In this document: one piece after another, positions 1-9,400 of the stretch
Position numbering within the stretch: the first letter of the stretch is position 1
How the letters are laid out: every line of letters begins with the position of its first letter
NCBI RefSeq assembly: GCF_004122035.1
Contig: NZ_SAXA01000002.1
Location: 372,001-436,000, forward strand
DNA: 64,000 bases
Direction of reading: 5' to 3'
From: Ancylomarina salipaludis
GTDB taxonomy: Bacteria; Bacteroidota; Bacteroidia; Bacteroidales; Marinifilaceae
The notes under the pieces: generated by a model
Database searches by the model: none
Seen by the model: only the letters and a program-made list of their open reading frames with translations
What the model was told of the DNA's origin: nothing
Translations under genes and position numbers: made by a program

Positions 1-1014
1 GAAACCATAGATGATTTTACCTCGAGCAGTTTGCGCAGCAGATACTGGATCGGTAGCCATAAAGACAGCACCAAAAGCAAAACCACCCATAATTAAGTGT
101 TGCCATGCAGGTATTAACTCCATATAAGCATTTGCACCTACAAGGTTGAAGATTGCTCCCATAGTGTAACCACCAACGAAAACAGATGCCATGATTTTCC
201 AGCTTCCAATTCCTGAAGCGATTAGAATAACGGCTCCAATTAGAATTGCGATAGTTGAAGTTTCACCAATTGATCCAGGGATAAAACCTACAAACATATC
301 CCATGCATTTGAAAGATGTTGTGTATAGATAGAAGTGGCAGCCTCACCTGTAGCATCAACAAGAGTTGCAGCATGGGCCAAAGGAGTTGCTCCAGAGAAA
401 CTGTCTGCCTTTTCAGCAATCCAAACCACATCACCCGACATTTTTGAAGGGTAGGCAAAGAAGAAAAAGGCACGAGCTACAAGAGCCGGATTCCAAATGT
501 TCATACCGGTACCACCAAAAACCTCTTTACCAATTACTACAGCAAAAGCAGTAGAAACAGCAACCATCCAAAGTGGAGCGCCAACTGGCATAATTAGAGG
601 AATAAGCATACCTGAAACAAGGAAGCCTTCGTTTACCTGATGACCACGCATTTGTGCAAAGGCAAACTCAATACCCAAACCAACGACATAAGATACGACG
701 ATAATAGGAAGGATTTTGATTAGACCATAAATGCAAATATCCATAAACTCAGCAGACTGGCCAAGAGAAAGGAAATGCTGATAACCTGTATTGTAAATTC
801 CGAACAATAAAGCTGGAATTAAAGCCAATACAACAACAGACATCGTACGCTTCAAATCGATAGCATCTTTGATGTGTGTTCCTGTATGTGAAGTTGTATT
901 TGGGACGTATAGGAAAGTTTCAAAAGCCTCGAAAGAGGATTGCAACTTTGCAAACTTCCCACCCTTTTGGAATAAGGGTTTCTTTTTATCAAGAAATTTT
1001 CTTAATGCTTTCAT
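1..1014 (-). CDS. nqrB: Na+-translocating NADH:quinone reductase subunit B (partial)
   Basis: This is an integral membrane subunit of the Na+-NQR complex, which oxidises NADH, reduces quinone and pumps sodium across the inner membrane. The gene runs off the left edge of the window, so about 338 N-terminal codons are present and the C-terminus is missing. The protein starts MKALRKFL, has a soluble N-terminus and then several hydrophobic segments. The SGATPLA motif is visible; its threonine (codon 385-387, about Thr210) matches the residue that carries covalent FMN in the family. It lies 24 bases downstream of nqrA on the same strand, so the two are almost certainly co-transcribed, with nqrC-F expected beyond the edge. 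Identity is secure from the motif plus the neighbour. Confidence 0.95.
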   Translation of the reverse strand, partial: MKALRKFLDKKKPLFQKGGKFAKLQSSFEAFETFLYVPNTTSHTGTHIKDAIDLKRTMSVVVLALIPALLFGIYNTGYQHFLSLGQSAEFMDICIYGLIKILPIIVVSYVVGLGIEFAFAQMRGHQVNEGFLVSGMLIPLIMPVGAPLWMVAVSTAFAVVIGKEVFGGTGMNIWNPALVARAFFFFAYPSKMSGDVVWIAEKADSFSGATPLAHAATLVDATGEAATSIYTQHLSNAWDMFVGFIPGSIGETSTIAILIGAVILIASGIGSWKIMASVFVGGYTMGAIFNLVGANAYMELIPAWQHLIMGGFAFGAVFMATDPVSAAQTARGKIIYGF

Positions 1015-1038
1015 TATAAAATAATTTACCGTTTATTC

Positions 1039-2394
1039 TTAGCTCATTTCTTTAATCATCAGATCAATTCCCTGACGAACTAAATCCTGTACATTAATTT
1101 TTGATGTACAAACAAATTCGCACAAAGCAAGATCTTCCGGAGCTACTTCGTAAATACCCAATTGTTCCATTTGGTCGATATCCTCAACCATAATAGATTT
1201 GATCAATTGTTGCGGAAGTACATCCATAGGTAATACCTTGTCGTACTCACCTGTCATTACAAAAGCACGGTGCTCACCATGAAGGTTTGCATCTAATCGG
1301 TATTCTTTGTTTGGAGTTAACCATGAGAAGAATGTCTTCGACATAGAAAATTTCTGTAAGCCTGGAAGCGCCCAACCTAAGAATTCGTAATTATCACCTT
1401 CAGGAATAACAGTGATTTGTGAATCATAGAAACCTAAGAATCCATCTTCAGGAATTTGTGTTCCGGTTAGAACATTACCCGAGATAACTCTGATTTTATC
1501 ATCATCTTTAAGCTGAGCTTTAAGAATATTACGAACTGAAGCACCAAGAATGGTATTGTAATATGAAGGGTTTTTCACTTCAGATCCAGTAAGTGCGATT
1601 TTACGGCTCACGTCATAAATCCCTTTTTGGAATAGTCTACCAATGAAAAGAATTTCTTGAGGACGAATCACCCAAACAATATCACCTTTATTAATAGGAT
1701 CGAGTTTGTGGATTTGAACACCAACATTACCAGCCGGGTGAACACCTGCAAATTTGTTGATAACAACATTTTTTGCTTCAGTGAAAACTTTCGACTGTGT
1801 TTTCTGTGCATTGATGTTTAAGTGAACTTTTCCATCGGTAAGTTTCGTTAAAGCATCAAGACCCATTTGGAAAGCTTCAGCTTCACCTTCAACTAAATAA
1901 TCGAAATCGGCAGCAAGCGGTGCAGAATCAAAAGCCGAAATGTGGATAGCCTTTGGTGCATCAGCTGGATTTGCAATAACGTCGTAAGGACGCTGACGAA
2001 GGAAAGCCCATAAACCTGATTGTAACAACTGCTCTTTAACTTCATCGCGAGATAAGTCAGCAGGATTAGCTTGTTTAAATTCCTCGTATTGCAATTCGTT
2101 GTCAGCCTGAATGATGACTTCAAGAATTTTTCTTCTTTCGCCACGATTCACGGCAACAACCTTACCGCTAACTGGAGAGGTAAAATTAATTTCAGGGCGA
2201 TACTTATCGAAGAATAAAGCAGAACCTGCTTTAACTTCAGCATCAACCTTTACTTTTAATTTTGGAGTAAGTCCAGGGAAATCGGTAGGTTTAATTGCAA
2301 ATGTCTCAGAACGATCAGCTTTTTCAAGTACTTTGTCAGCCTTTCCTATCAGCTTAATATCTAAGCCTTTTTTGATCTTTTTAACTTCAGACAT
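1039..2394 (-). CDS. nqrA: Na+-translocating NADH:quinone reductase subunit A
   Basis: NqrA is the peripheral, cytoplasm-facing subunit of the Na+-NQR complex and is linked to quinone binding. The 451-aa product is the family's normal size. It begins MSEVKKIKKGLDIKL and has the barrel-sandwich region seen in NqrA N-termini (PGLTPKLKV, then FTSPVSGKV near residue 75), with the characteristic GVQIHKLDPI and WVIRPQE segments in mid-protein. It is the first gene of the operon and is followed closely by nqrB. The roughly 200-base gap before the divergent gene at 2599 should contain its promoter; a TATCTTTG element on the minus strand (2527-2534) is a candidate -7 box, although no matching -33 box is visible. 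Confidence 0.96.
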   Translation of the reverse strand: MSEVKKIKKGLDIKLIGKADKVLEKADRSETFAIKPTDFPGLTPKLKVKVDAEVKAGSALFFDKYRPEINFTSPVSGKVVAVNRGERRKILEVIIQADNELQYEEFKQANPADLSRDEVKEQLLQSGLWAFLRQRPYDVIANPADAPKAIHISAFDSAPLAADFDYLVEGEAEAFQMGLDALTKLTDGKVHLNINAQKTQSKVFTEAKNVVINKFAGVHPAGNVGVQIHKLDPINKGDIVWVIRPQEILFIGRLFQKGIYDVSRKIALTGSEVKNPSYYNTILGASVRNILKAQLKDDDKIRVISGNVLTGTQIPEDGFLGFYDSQITVIPEGDNYEFLGWALPGLQKFSMSKTFFSWLTPNKEYRLDANLHGEHRAFVMTGEYDKVLPMDVLPQQLIKSIMVEDIDQMEQLGIYEVAPEDLALCEFVCTSKINVQDLVRQGIDLMIKEMS

Positions 2395-2526
2395 GTTAAA
2401 CTATTTGATATGATTAATTTGTTTAAAATTAACTAAGTCCAAGCCTTTTTTCTATTCAGAGAATGGTATTCAAATGCTGTTTTAAAACTTTTGGAAACCA
2501 GATAGATTGTCTTGGAAAATCGAAAA

Positions 2527-2555
2527 CAAAGATATAAAGCAATTTTATATATTTG
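2527..2555. promoter_or_regulatory. Candidate divergent -7 elements between nqrA and the T9SS plug gene
   Basis: Two matches to the Bacteroidota -7 box TAnnTTTG lie almost back to back: TATCTTTG on the minus strand (2527-2534, facing nqrA) and TATATTTG on the plus strand (2548-2555, facing the gene at 2599). Neither has a clear TTTG at the usual 19-21 base spacing, so only half of the consensus is supported. Confidence 0.3.
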
Positions 2556-2598
2556 TAGAAATTCTTGCAATTTATAAACTTCATATATAGATATCCAA

Positions 2599-3888
2599 AT
2601 GTTTAGGTTCCTCTTTAAGATCTTTTTTATTTCATACTTCTGTATCTCTTATTGTCTGAGCGCTTTTGGTTCTGAAGAGGTTAATATTTATAAAAACGAA
2701 ATAAAGAAAGTTAGTATTCATACTGTTCAATGTTTTCCTTTGGGGTGGGAAATTTCACCCCCAATTATTGAATTAAACGGTCAAAACCAACTGCAGTTTT
2801 CTTTTGATGAATTGGGGAAAAATATACAAGATTATTCTTATCGAATTATTCATTGCAATGCCGATTGGAAATTATCGGGTTTAAGTGAATTTGATTATTT
2901 AGATGGCTTTTCGGAAAATCAGATTCAAGATTATGAATTCTCATTTAACACCAATGTCAACTATGTGCATTATTCGCTTAAGTTGCCTAATGAAGATGTG
3001 AAATTGAAGCTTTCGGGGAATTATATTCTTGAGATTTTTCAGGATTTCGATACTGAGAATGTTGTGCTTCGCCAGCGGTTTATGCTTTTGGATTCCAAAG
3101 TTGAGCTCAAAGGTAAAATAAAGCATCCTATAAGTATGGATTTAAGAAAAACCCATCAGGAAGTCATGTTTAGTATATTCCATCCGGGGTTTTTGATTGA
3201 TAATCCGCATTCGGATCTGACCGTTATTTTAAGGCAGAATGATCGATCGGGAGGAAGTCAGATGAAGGTGAAGCCCGTATTTATTCGTAAGGATGAATTG
3301 GTGTTTGATAATAATATGGTATATGTATTTCCAGGTAATAATGAGTTTCACTATTTTGATTTAAAGAGTTTTCGATACCAATCAATTTACATTCGATCTG
3401 TTGAAAATATTGACGGTGAGACTGTGGTGAACTTAAGTCCTGATAAAATTCGCCAGTTTGATCCCTATATATACAGAAGAGACAATAATGGTATTTCGGT
3501 AATTTCAGTTGACGAAAGAAAAGAGCCCACAACTGAAGCTGACTATGCCCATGTTATTTTCACATTGCCTTTTAAAAATGAGTTAAAACATGGTGATATA
3601 TATGTTTATGGTGCATTTAATAATTGGGAATGTGACGAAAGGAATAGGATGGTTTACGATTATGCTTTAGGGGCGTATCAGAAAAGCATTTATTTAAAAC
3701 AAGGCTATTACAACTATGCCTACGCTTTACTTGAAAAGGGATCGAACCAACCGGATTTAAACTATATAGAGGGCAGTCACTGGCAGACTGAAAATGACTA
3801 TATGATCTATGTTTATTATCATGATATCGAAAAAAATTACGACCGTTTAATTGGCTTTGAAGTTTTAAATTCGACTAAGAATTTCTAA
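2599..3888 (+). CDS. DUF5103 family, type IX secretion system plug protein
   Basis: The 429-aa protein has an N-terminal signal sequence (hydrophobic residues about 5-23) and is predicted to be exported. Its sequence fits the DUF5103 family: a beta-rich N-terminal part with YSYRIIHCNADW near residues 95-106, and a C-terminal part with YGAFNNW near residue 337 that resembles an early-set/CBM48-like fold. In Flavobacterium this family includes the Plug protein that seals the periplasmic side of the SprA translocon of the T9SS; that role is family knowledge, not proven here. It stands alone, divergent from nqrA. Its presence 2.5 kb before two giant T9SS cargo genes is notable, but the intervening genes are unrelated. 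Fairly sure of the family, less sure of the exact function. Confidence 0.82.
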   Translation: MFRFLFKIFFISYFCISYCLSAFGSEEVNIYKNEIKKVSIHTVQCFPLGWEISPPIIELNGQNQLQFSFDELGKNIQDYSYRIIHCNADWKLSGLSEFDYLDGFSENQIQDYEFSFNTNVNYVHYSLKLPNEDVKLKLSGNYILEIFQDFDTENVVLRQRFMLLDSKVELKGKIKHPISMDLRKTHQEVMFSIFHPGFLIDNPHSDLTVILRQNDRSGGSQMKVKPVFIRKDELVFDNNMVYVFPGNNEFHYFDLKSFRYQSIYIRSVENIDGETVVNLSPDKIRQFDPYIYRRDNNGISVISVDERKEPTTEADYAHVIFTLPFKNELKHGDIYVYGAFNNWECDERNRMVYDYALGAYQKSIYLKQGYYNYAYALLEKGSNQPDLNYIEGSHWQTENDYMIYVYYHDIEKNYDRLIGFEVLNSTKNF

Positions 3889-4091
3889 TAGACCGTCATT
3901 TTATATACAAGCCCCTTTAGTATTGATATACAGATGGTATAGGCTTGACTGTATTCGTTCTAAATTTCACAAATTCAAAATCAGACTGAGTTTCGCTTAT
4001 GAATTATTACTATTTTTGCTTTTAAAGTAATAAATTGTAATTAACTGCTGACGCCCGTAGCTGTCAGTTTTTGCTATAAAAACAAACGAGA

Positions 4092-4547
4092 ATGAAGGTT
4101 CAAATTGATGATGTTGATCAGAAAATATTATCTTATCTGATAAAGAATGCACGCATTCCATTTTTAGAGATTGCACGTGAGTGTGGTATCTCCGGTGCCG
4201 CTATACATCAGAGAGTAAAAAAACTTGAAGATGCAGGAATTATAGATGGATCGAGATTTATCGTGAAACCAAGAGCCTTGGGGTATGAAGTTTGTGCTTA
4301 TGTTGGTATTTTTTTGGACCATGCACATCAGTACAAACAAGTGGTTGGGCGTATCGAAGCGATACCCGAAATTATTGAGTGCCATTTTACGACGGGGAAT
4401 TTTACATTTCTTGTAAAGATGCTTTGTCGCGATAATCAGCACCTTATGGATGTGTTGATTAATACACTGCAGAATGTTCCGGGCATCTCAAAGACTGAAA
4501 CATTTATTTCTTTAGACCAAATTATTGACAGGGAGATTCGTTTATAG
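4092..4547 (+). CDS. Lrp/AsnC family transcriptional regulator
   Basis: This 151-aa protein has the classic two-domain layout. An N-terminal winged helix-turn-helix covers residues about 4-60, starting with VDQKILSYLIKNAR and including ISGAAIHQRVKKLEDAGII. A C-terminal RAM/AsnC ligand-binding domain covers residues about 68-148, with ECHFTTGNF as the typical glycine-bearing motif. Such proteins usually respond to amino acids and act on themselves and on amino-acid genes. It is a single gene with its own terminator. The next gene downstream encodes a peptidase, but a terminator lies between them, so a regulatory link is only a guess. The specific effector cannot be read from the sequence. Confidence 0.93.
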   Translation: MKVQIDDVDQKILSYLIKNARIPFLEIARECGISGAAIHQRVKKLEDAGIIDGSRFIVKPRALGYEVCAYVGIFLDHAHQYKQVVGRIEAIPEIIECHFTTGNFTFLVKMLCRDNQHLMDVLINTLQNVPGISKTETFISLDQIIDREIRL

Positions 4548-4572
4548 TTAGCTGTAAAATTGAATAATATTT

Positions 4573-4603
4573 AAAAGACTTTTCGAAAGGAAAGTCTTTT
4601 TTT
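4573..4603 (+). terminator. Rho-independent terminator after the AsnC-family gene
   Basis: A ten-base stem (AAAAGACTTT with AAAGTCTTTT, 4573-4582 and 4591-4600) is followed by a T run. It lies 25 bases after the stop codon. Confidence 0.75.
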
Positions 4604-4753
4604 ATTGACCATGATTAAGCTTTTTTAATAGGGGAAATTCCAAGTAAATTTTTATCTTTCGTCTGTTTTGACAGAGATGTACACTTTTTCGTTGAAGTTA
4701 GAGTGGTAAATTCTTTGATGAATTTGAATAATTACACCCTTAAACAACATATC

Positions 4754-6142
4754 ATGTTTTCAAAAGAAATTTATATTAACAGACGTGAGAAATTACGTCA
4801 ATCCATGAAAGATGGAATTGCATTATTCCTTGGCAACCCCGATGCACCAATGAATTGTGCTCACAATATTTATAAGTATCGTCAGGATAGTAACTTCTTG
4901 TATTTTTTCGGTTTAGATCATCCTGGTTTTGCTGGTGTTTGCGATATCGATAATAATAAGGACTATATTTTTGGTAATGATGTTGATATTGATGATATCA
5001 TTTGGATGGGGCCACAGCCTTCAGTAAAAGATCAGGCAGCACAAGTAGGTATTGATGCAACGGCTCCTTTTTCCGATTTAAATAAGTTTATTTCTGAGGC
5101 AATGGAAGCAGGACGTAAAATTCATTTTTTACCTGTTTACCGTGCAGAGAATAAAATTTTATTGGAAGAATTGGTTGGTGTTAAACCAGCAGACATAAAA
5201 GATAATATTTCAGAGGAATTTATTAAAGCGATTGTAGCTTTGCGTGAAATTAAAGAACCATGTGAAATTGCAGAGCTTGAGAGAGCTGCTGAAACAGGCT
5301 ATCAGATGCATGTAACCGCTATGAAAATGGCTCAGGATGGTGTTTACGAGAGAGAAGTTGCAGGTGAGGTTGAAGCTATAAGTCTCCGTGCCGGAGGGAT
5401 GCTTTCTTTTCCTGCCATAGTTTCTAAACGAGGTGAGACGCTGCATAATCATGAGCATGGTAATTTATTAAAGAAAGGTGATTTATTACTTGTTGATTGT
5501 GGTGCTGAAACCGATACACATTATGCTTCTGATAATACTCGAACTATTCCAGTGGGAGGTAAGTTTACTCAAAAGCAGAAGGAAATTTATGAGATTGTTT
5601 TAGCTGCCATTAATAAAGGGACTGAATTGGTTCGTCCAGGAGTAACTTATCGTTCTGTTCATCTTGAAGTTTGTAAGGTGATCGCATCAGGTCTTATAAA
5701 ACTTGGTTTAATGAAGGGTGATGCTGATTCAGCTGTTGCAGCCGGAGCTCACACTTTATTTATGCCGCATGGTTTAGGTCATATGATGGGCTTGGATGTT
5801 CACGATATGGAAGATCTTGGTGAGGATTATGTGGGGTATGATGATAAGGTTCAGCGTGCCAGTCAGTTTGGAACGGCTTATTTGCGTTTGGGTAAGGAGT
5901 TGAAACCAGGTTTTGTAATTACAAATGAACCAGGTATTTATTTTATTCCTGCATTAATTGACAAGTTTCAGAGTGAAAAGCAACACTTGGATTACATCAA
6001 TTACGATAAGGTAAATGAGTACCGTGATTTTGGTGGAATTCGTCTTGAAGATGACCTATTAGTTACGGAAAATGGTTGTCAGCTAATTGGAAAAAGAATT
6101 CCTATTACGGTTGAAGACGTAGAAAATACTGTGCAGTCATAG
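4754..6142 (+). CDS. pepP: Xaa-Pro aminopeptidase (aminopeptidase P, M24B)
   Basis: This is a cytosolic metallopeptidase that removes an N-terminal residue preceding proline. I place the start at ATG 4754 (MFSKEIYINRREKL). An in-frame ATG at 4703 would add 17 residues that do not resemble the family N-terminus. The protein is then 462 aa, normal for the family. An N-terminal creatinase/APP_N domain (residues about 1-150) precedes the pita-bread catalytic domain. All five metal ligands are visible: D248 and D260 (VDCGAETD, SDNTR), H343 (HGLGHMMG), E392 (TNEPGIY) and E432 (IRLEDD). It is a single gene closed by a terminator. Confidence 0.93.
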   Translation: MFSKEIYINRREKLRQSMKDGIALFLGNPDAPMNCAHNIYKYRQDSNFLYFFGLDHPGFAGVCDIDNNKDYIFGNDVDIDDIIWMGPQPSVKDQAAQVGIDATAPFSDLNKFISEAMEAGRKIHFLPVYRAENKILLEELVGVKPADIKDNISEEFIKAIVALREIKEPCEIAELERAAETGYQMHVTAMKMAQDGVYEREVAGEVEAISLRAGGMLSFPAIVSKRGETLHNHEHGNLLKKGDLLLVDCGAETDTHYASDNTRTIPVGGKFTQKQKEIYEIVLAAINKGTELVRPGVTYRSVHLEVCKVIASGLIKLGLMKGDADSAVAAGAHTLFMPHGLGHMMGLDVHDMEDLGEDYVGYDDKVQRASQFGTAYLRLGKELKPGFVITNEPGIYFIPALIDKFQSEKQHLDYINYDKVNEYRDFGGIRLEDDLLVTENGCQLIGKRIPITVEDVENTVQS

Positions 6143-6167
6143 TTTTTTTTATCGATATTTAGATTCA

Positions 6168-6200
6168 AGAGGCATCCATTTTTGGATGTCTCTTTTTTTT
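6168..6200 (+). terminator. Rho-independent terminator after pepP
   Basis: A stem of AGAGGCATCC with GGATGTCTCT (one G-U pair) and a short T-rich loop is followed by eight or more T. It isolates pepP from the giant gene downstream. Confidence 0.8.
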
Positions 6201-6204
6201 ATAG

Positions 6205-6234
6205 TTTATATAAGCTATTAATTGCGTATCTTTG
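6205..6234 (+). promoter_or_regulatory. Candidate promoter for the first giant surface-protein gene
   Basis: TATCTTTG at 6227-6234 is an exact match to the Bacteroidota -7 box. TTTA at 6205-6208, 18 bases upstream, is a three-of-four match to the -33 box. If used, transcription would start near 6241 and leave an untranslated leader of about 180 bases. Confidence 0.4.
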
Positions 6235-6420
6235 TTTATGTCAGTTAATCTAAAGAAATTGACTGTTGATCATCATGAATATGTTTCTTGTGTAAGAAAT
6301 TAGATTAGGGCTATTTTTTTTGAATATATTGTATTAACATAAGTTATATCTTCTCTGGATCTGTTGTTTCGATCTTTTATTTTAAAATAATAGTAGTTTT
6401 AACCTCATCTCTACCTGGAT

Positions 6421-9400
6421 ATGGATACTAATACTGTGAATGACAAGCGAGCTTTATTAACTTCTTCGCTTCTATTAAGACTATTTGTAATTCTGGTCTT
6501 TAGTTTGTTGGCTCCCCAAGGATTTGCTCAATTGGATTACATCCATTATATACCGCCATTATATGATGGCTCTAACTCGGATAATGATATTGGTCGTAAT
6601 GTGGTTGTGATTACAACTGATAGTAGAGATTTAATTGATGTGTGGATTTATAAGGGAGATAATAATTTATTAGCTCAGATACAAGTCTCTCGTTATCAAC
6701 CATATCGTTATACGTTCGAAACCTCGCGTGCAGATAATTATGGTTTTATTACTTCTTACCCAACTGATTATGAATTTCCGTTTGGTGTTGTAGGGGCCAA
6801 TGACTTGAATAAAGTCTTGGTTGATGCGGGATTAAAATTTGTTTCATATGATGCGCCTATATATGTCAATATGAGGCATGTGACGGAAGATCAGGGAGGA
6901 TCCTTGACGACTAAAGGGCGTTTTGCAATGGGAAAAGAATTTCGGACGGGTCATGTTTATACTGCGAATGTTGGTGCAACTTTTAGACGGGCTCATTTCT
7001 TTTCTGTTATGGCAACTGAAGATAATACCACGGTAAAATTTACAGATATTAAAACAGAAGTTTTATCTCAGTTAGTAGCAGGAAGTATAGAGCCTCTTCC
7101 CATTTCGGCCCTTGATACCATTACAGTTTTATTGCAAAAAGGGCAAAGTTATGTTATCGGTATTGATCATGATGTCAAAGGATTTGATACCGGTAATATG
7201 AATGCCTTAAACGGGTCGCATATTTTATCAGATAAAGATATTGTTGTAAATACAGGCTCCTGGACATCGGGTTCAAGTGCTGGTCAGGATATGGGAATTG
7301 ATCAAATTGTCCCATATGATCAAGTCAGAGATAAATATATTGTTCTCAAGGGAGAGGGTAATAGTTCCACAGAGGTCCCTATTGTTGTGGCAACTGAGGA
7401 TGGAACCGATATTTATCTGAATGGAAGTTCTACGCCTATTAATTCCTTTCCTTTAAATGCGGGAGAATTTTATCTTATTACAACGGGAAATTACTATGAT
7501 AATAAGGTGTATATAGATACAAAAGGGAAGAATGTTTATGTCTATCAAACTTTGTCAGGGAGTTCATCTAAAATAGGACCTACAGTAGGAATGAATTTTA
7601 TAGCTCCCCTTTCTGCGACAGGGATGCACCAGGTTGATATTCCTTTTGCAGATAAGTTGGCAGAAGAAAGTGTGAATTCTGTGATAACAATATTAGCTCA
7701 AAATGGTGCTACAGTTAAGTATGAAAATATTATAAATGGAGTAACGACAGAAAGAGAATTTTTACCATCAGAATCTTCTGCGATTCTTGGAACTGATGAA
7801 TGGGTGAGTTATAGAATGGATGCAGTTGTAGGCAACATTCGTTTTCAAAGTTCTCGTGCATTAAATGTGTGTTGGACGGTTCAAACTGGAGTTGTTGGTT
7901 CTGCTGGTTATTATTCTGGTTTTTCAAAAGCGATTCCTAAAATTATTCCGGATCTGCATGTTGATATGCAAACGGATCTTTCGGTCATATGCGAGAGTTT
8001 TAATGATAATATTGTCGTTGATTTTGTGTCAACCCCGGATCCTGATTTTTATGAATGGTATAGGAATTTAGTAACTGCGGATAGTCTGATATTTGAAAAT
8101 GAAAAATTAAATGTGTTAGCGCCAGATATTCCTACAACATATATCCTGAAAGCATATTATAGAGATCCCTCATTGGATATTTTATATAATGGAGATTTTA
8201 GTAGTGGGCGCGGCAATTTTGAGACGGATTATGTCGAGGTTAGCGGAAATTTAAGAGAACCGGGTCAGTTTGCATTGACCTTTAGTCCTCAGAGTGAAAA
8301 CTCGGCTTTCGAAGATTTTGATGATATGGAGGGGGGAGGCCTTATGTTTGTGGCTCAGTCTAATGAACCTGGAGATACAATCTATCAAAAATTGGACATT
8401 CCAATTGAAAGAGATTACAATTACATCTTAAAACTTCATGGAAGGATGGCTCAGCTTGCAAAGCCGCAGTTGATAGATGTGTATGTTAATGATGAGATCG
8501 TTAAATCAAATTTTTTAATTGATGATGTCACTGCATGGCAATCAGTTTCGTGTTTATGGAAATCAAAAGATAATCAAACAGCGACCATTTCTTTAATTGA
8601 TGCAAATGCGAGTGGAGATATAGGTGTGTTTGCAATTGATAGTATCACGTTTATTCCTGCAGTTCAAGATTCTGCAGTATTTAATGCTTTGGTTGTTCCT
8701 AATTACAGTTTTACACCATATAATAAACCTCAACATTTTTGCATGGGGCAATTATCCGGGAATATTGATATCTCTAATGGGGATACGAGTTGGTATACTT
8801 ATGTGTGGGAAAGAAAAAATGGTGAGAACGATTATATTCCGATTGCTGAACCGAATGTATCCGGTACTGATAGCTACAACTTAAGTTTTACTAATATAAC
8901 TGCTGATAATGCGGGTATATATCGATGCTCGATTAATTTTAAGGAAGAATATCAGCAATGTGGAATGACTTTAGAACCTGCACAGGTAGAGGTAGAGGTT
9001 GTCGTTGACGAACTTGCTCGAATTGTTTCGCTTACAGAGCAGGCTGATTTATGTGAAGGAGAGTCTGCTGCTTTGGATGTTAATGTGGAGGGAAAGTACA
9101 GCCGAATAGCATGGTCGGTAAATGGTGTGGAAAAGGCTGAAGGAAAAGTATTTGATTTTAATTTGGATAAAGCATATGGAGCCGGGGTTTATACAATTCG
9201 TTGTGATATTGAAAATGCCTGTGAGCCTTTATCAAGAGAGATCGAGATTGAGATTTTTGGGAAACCAAATTTAACAGACTTATTAATTCCTTCAGGTTTG
9301 TGTGATCAGACTTCTGCAGATTTAACAGCTATTGTTGGTTTTGTCCCTGTTGGTGCAAGTCTGGAGTATTCATGGTATCGTGACAATAATTTAATTGCGA

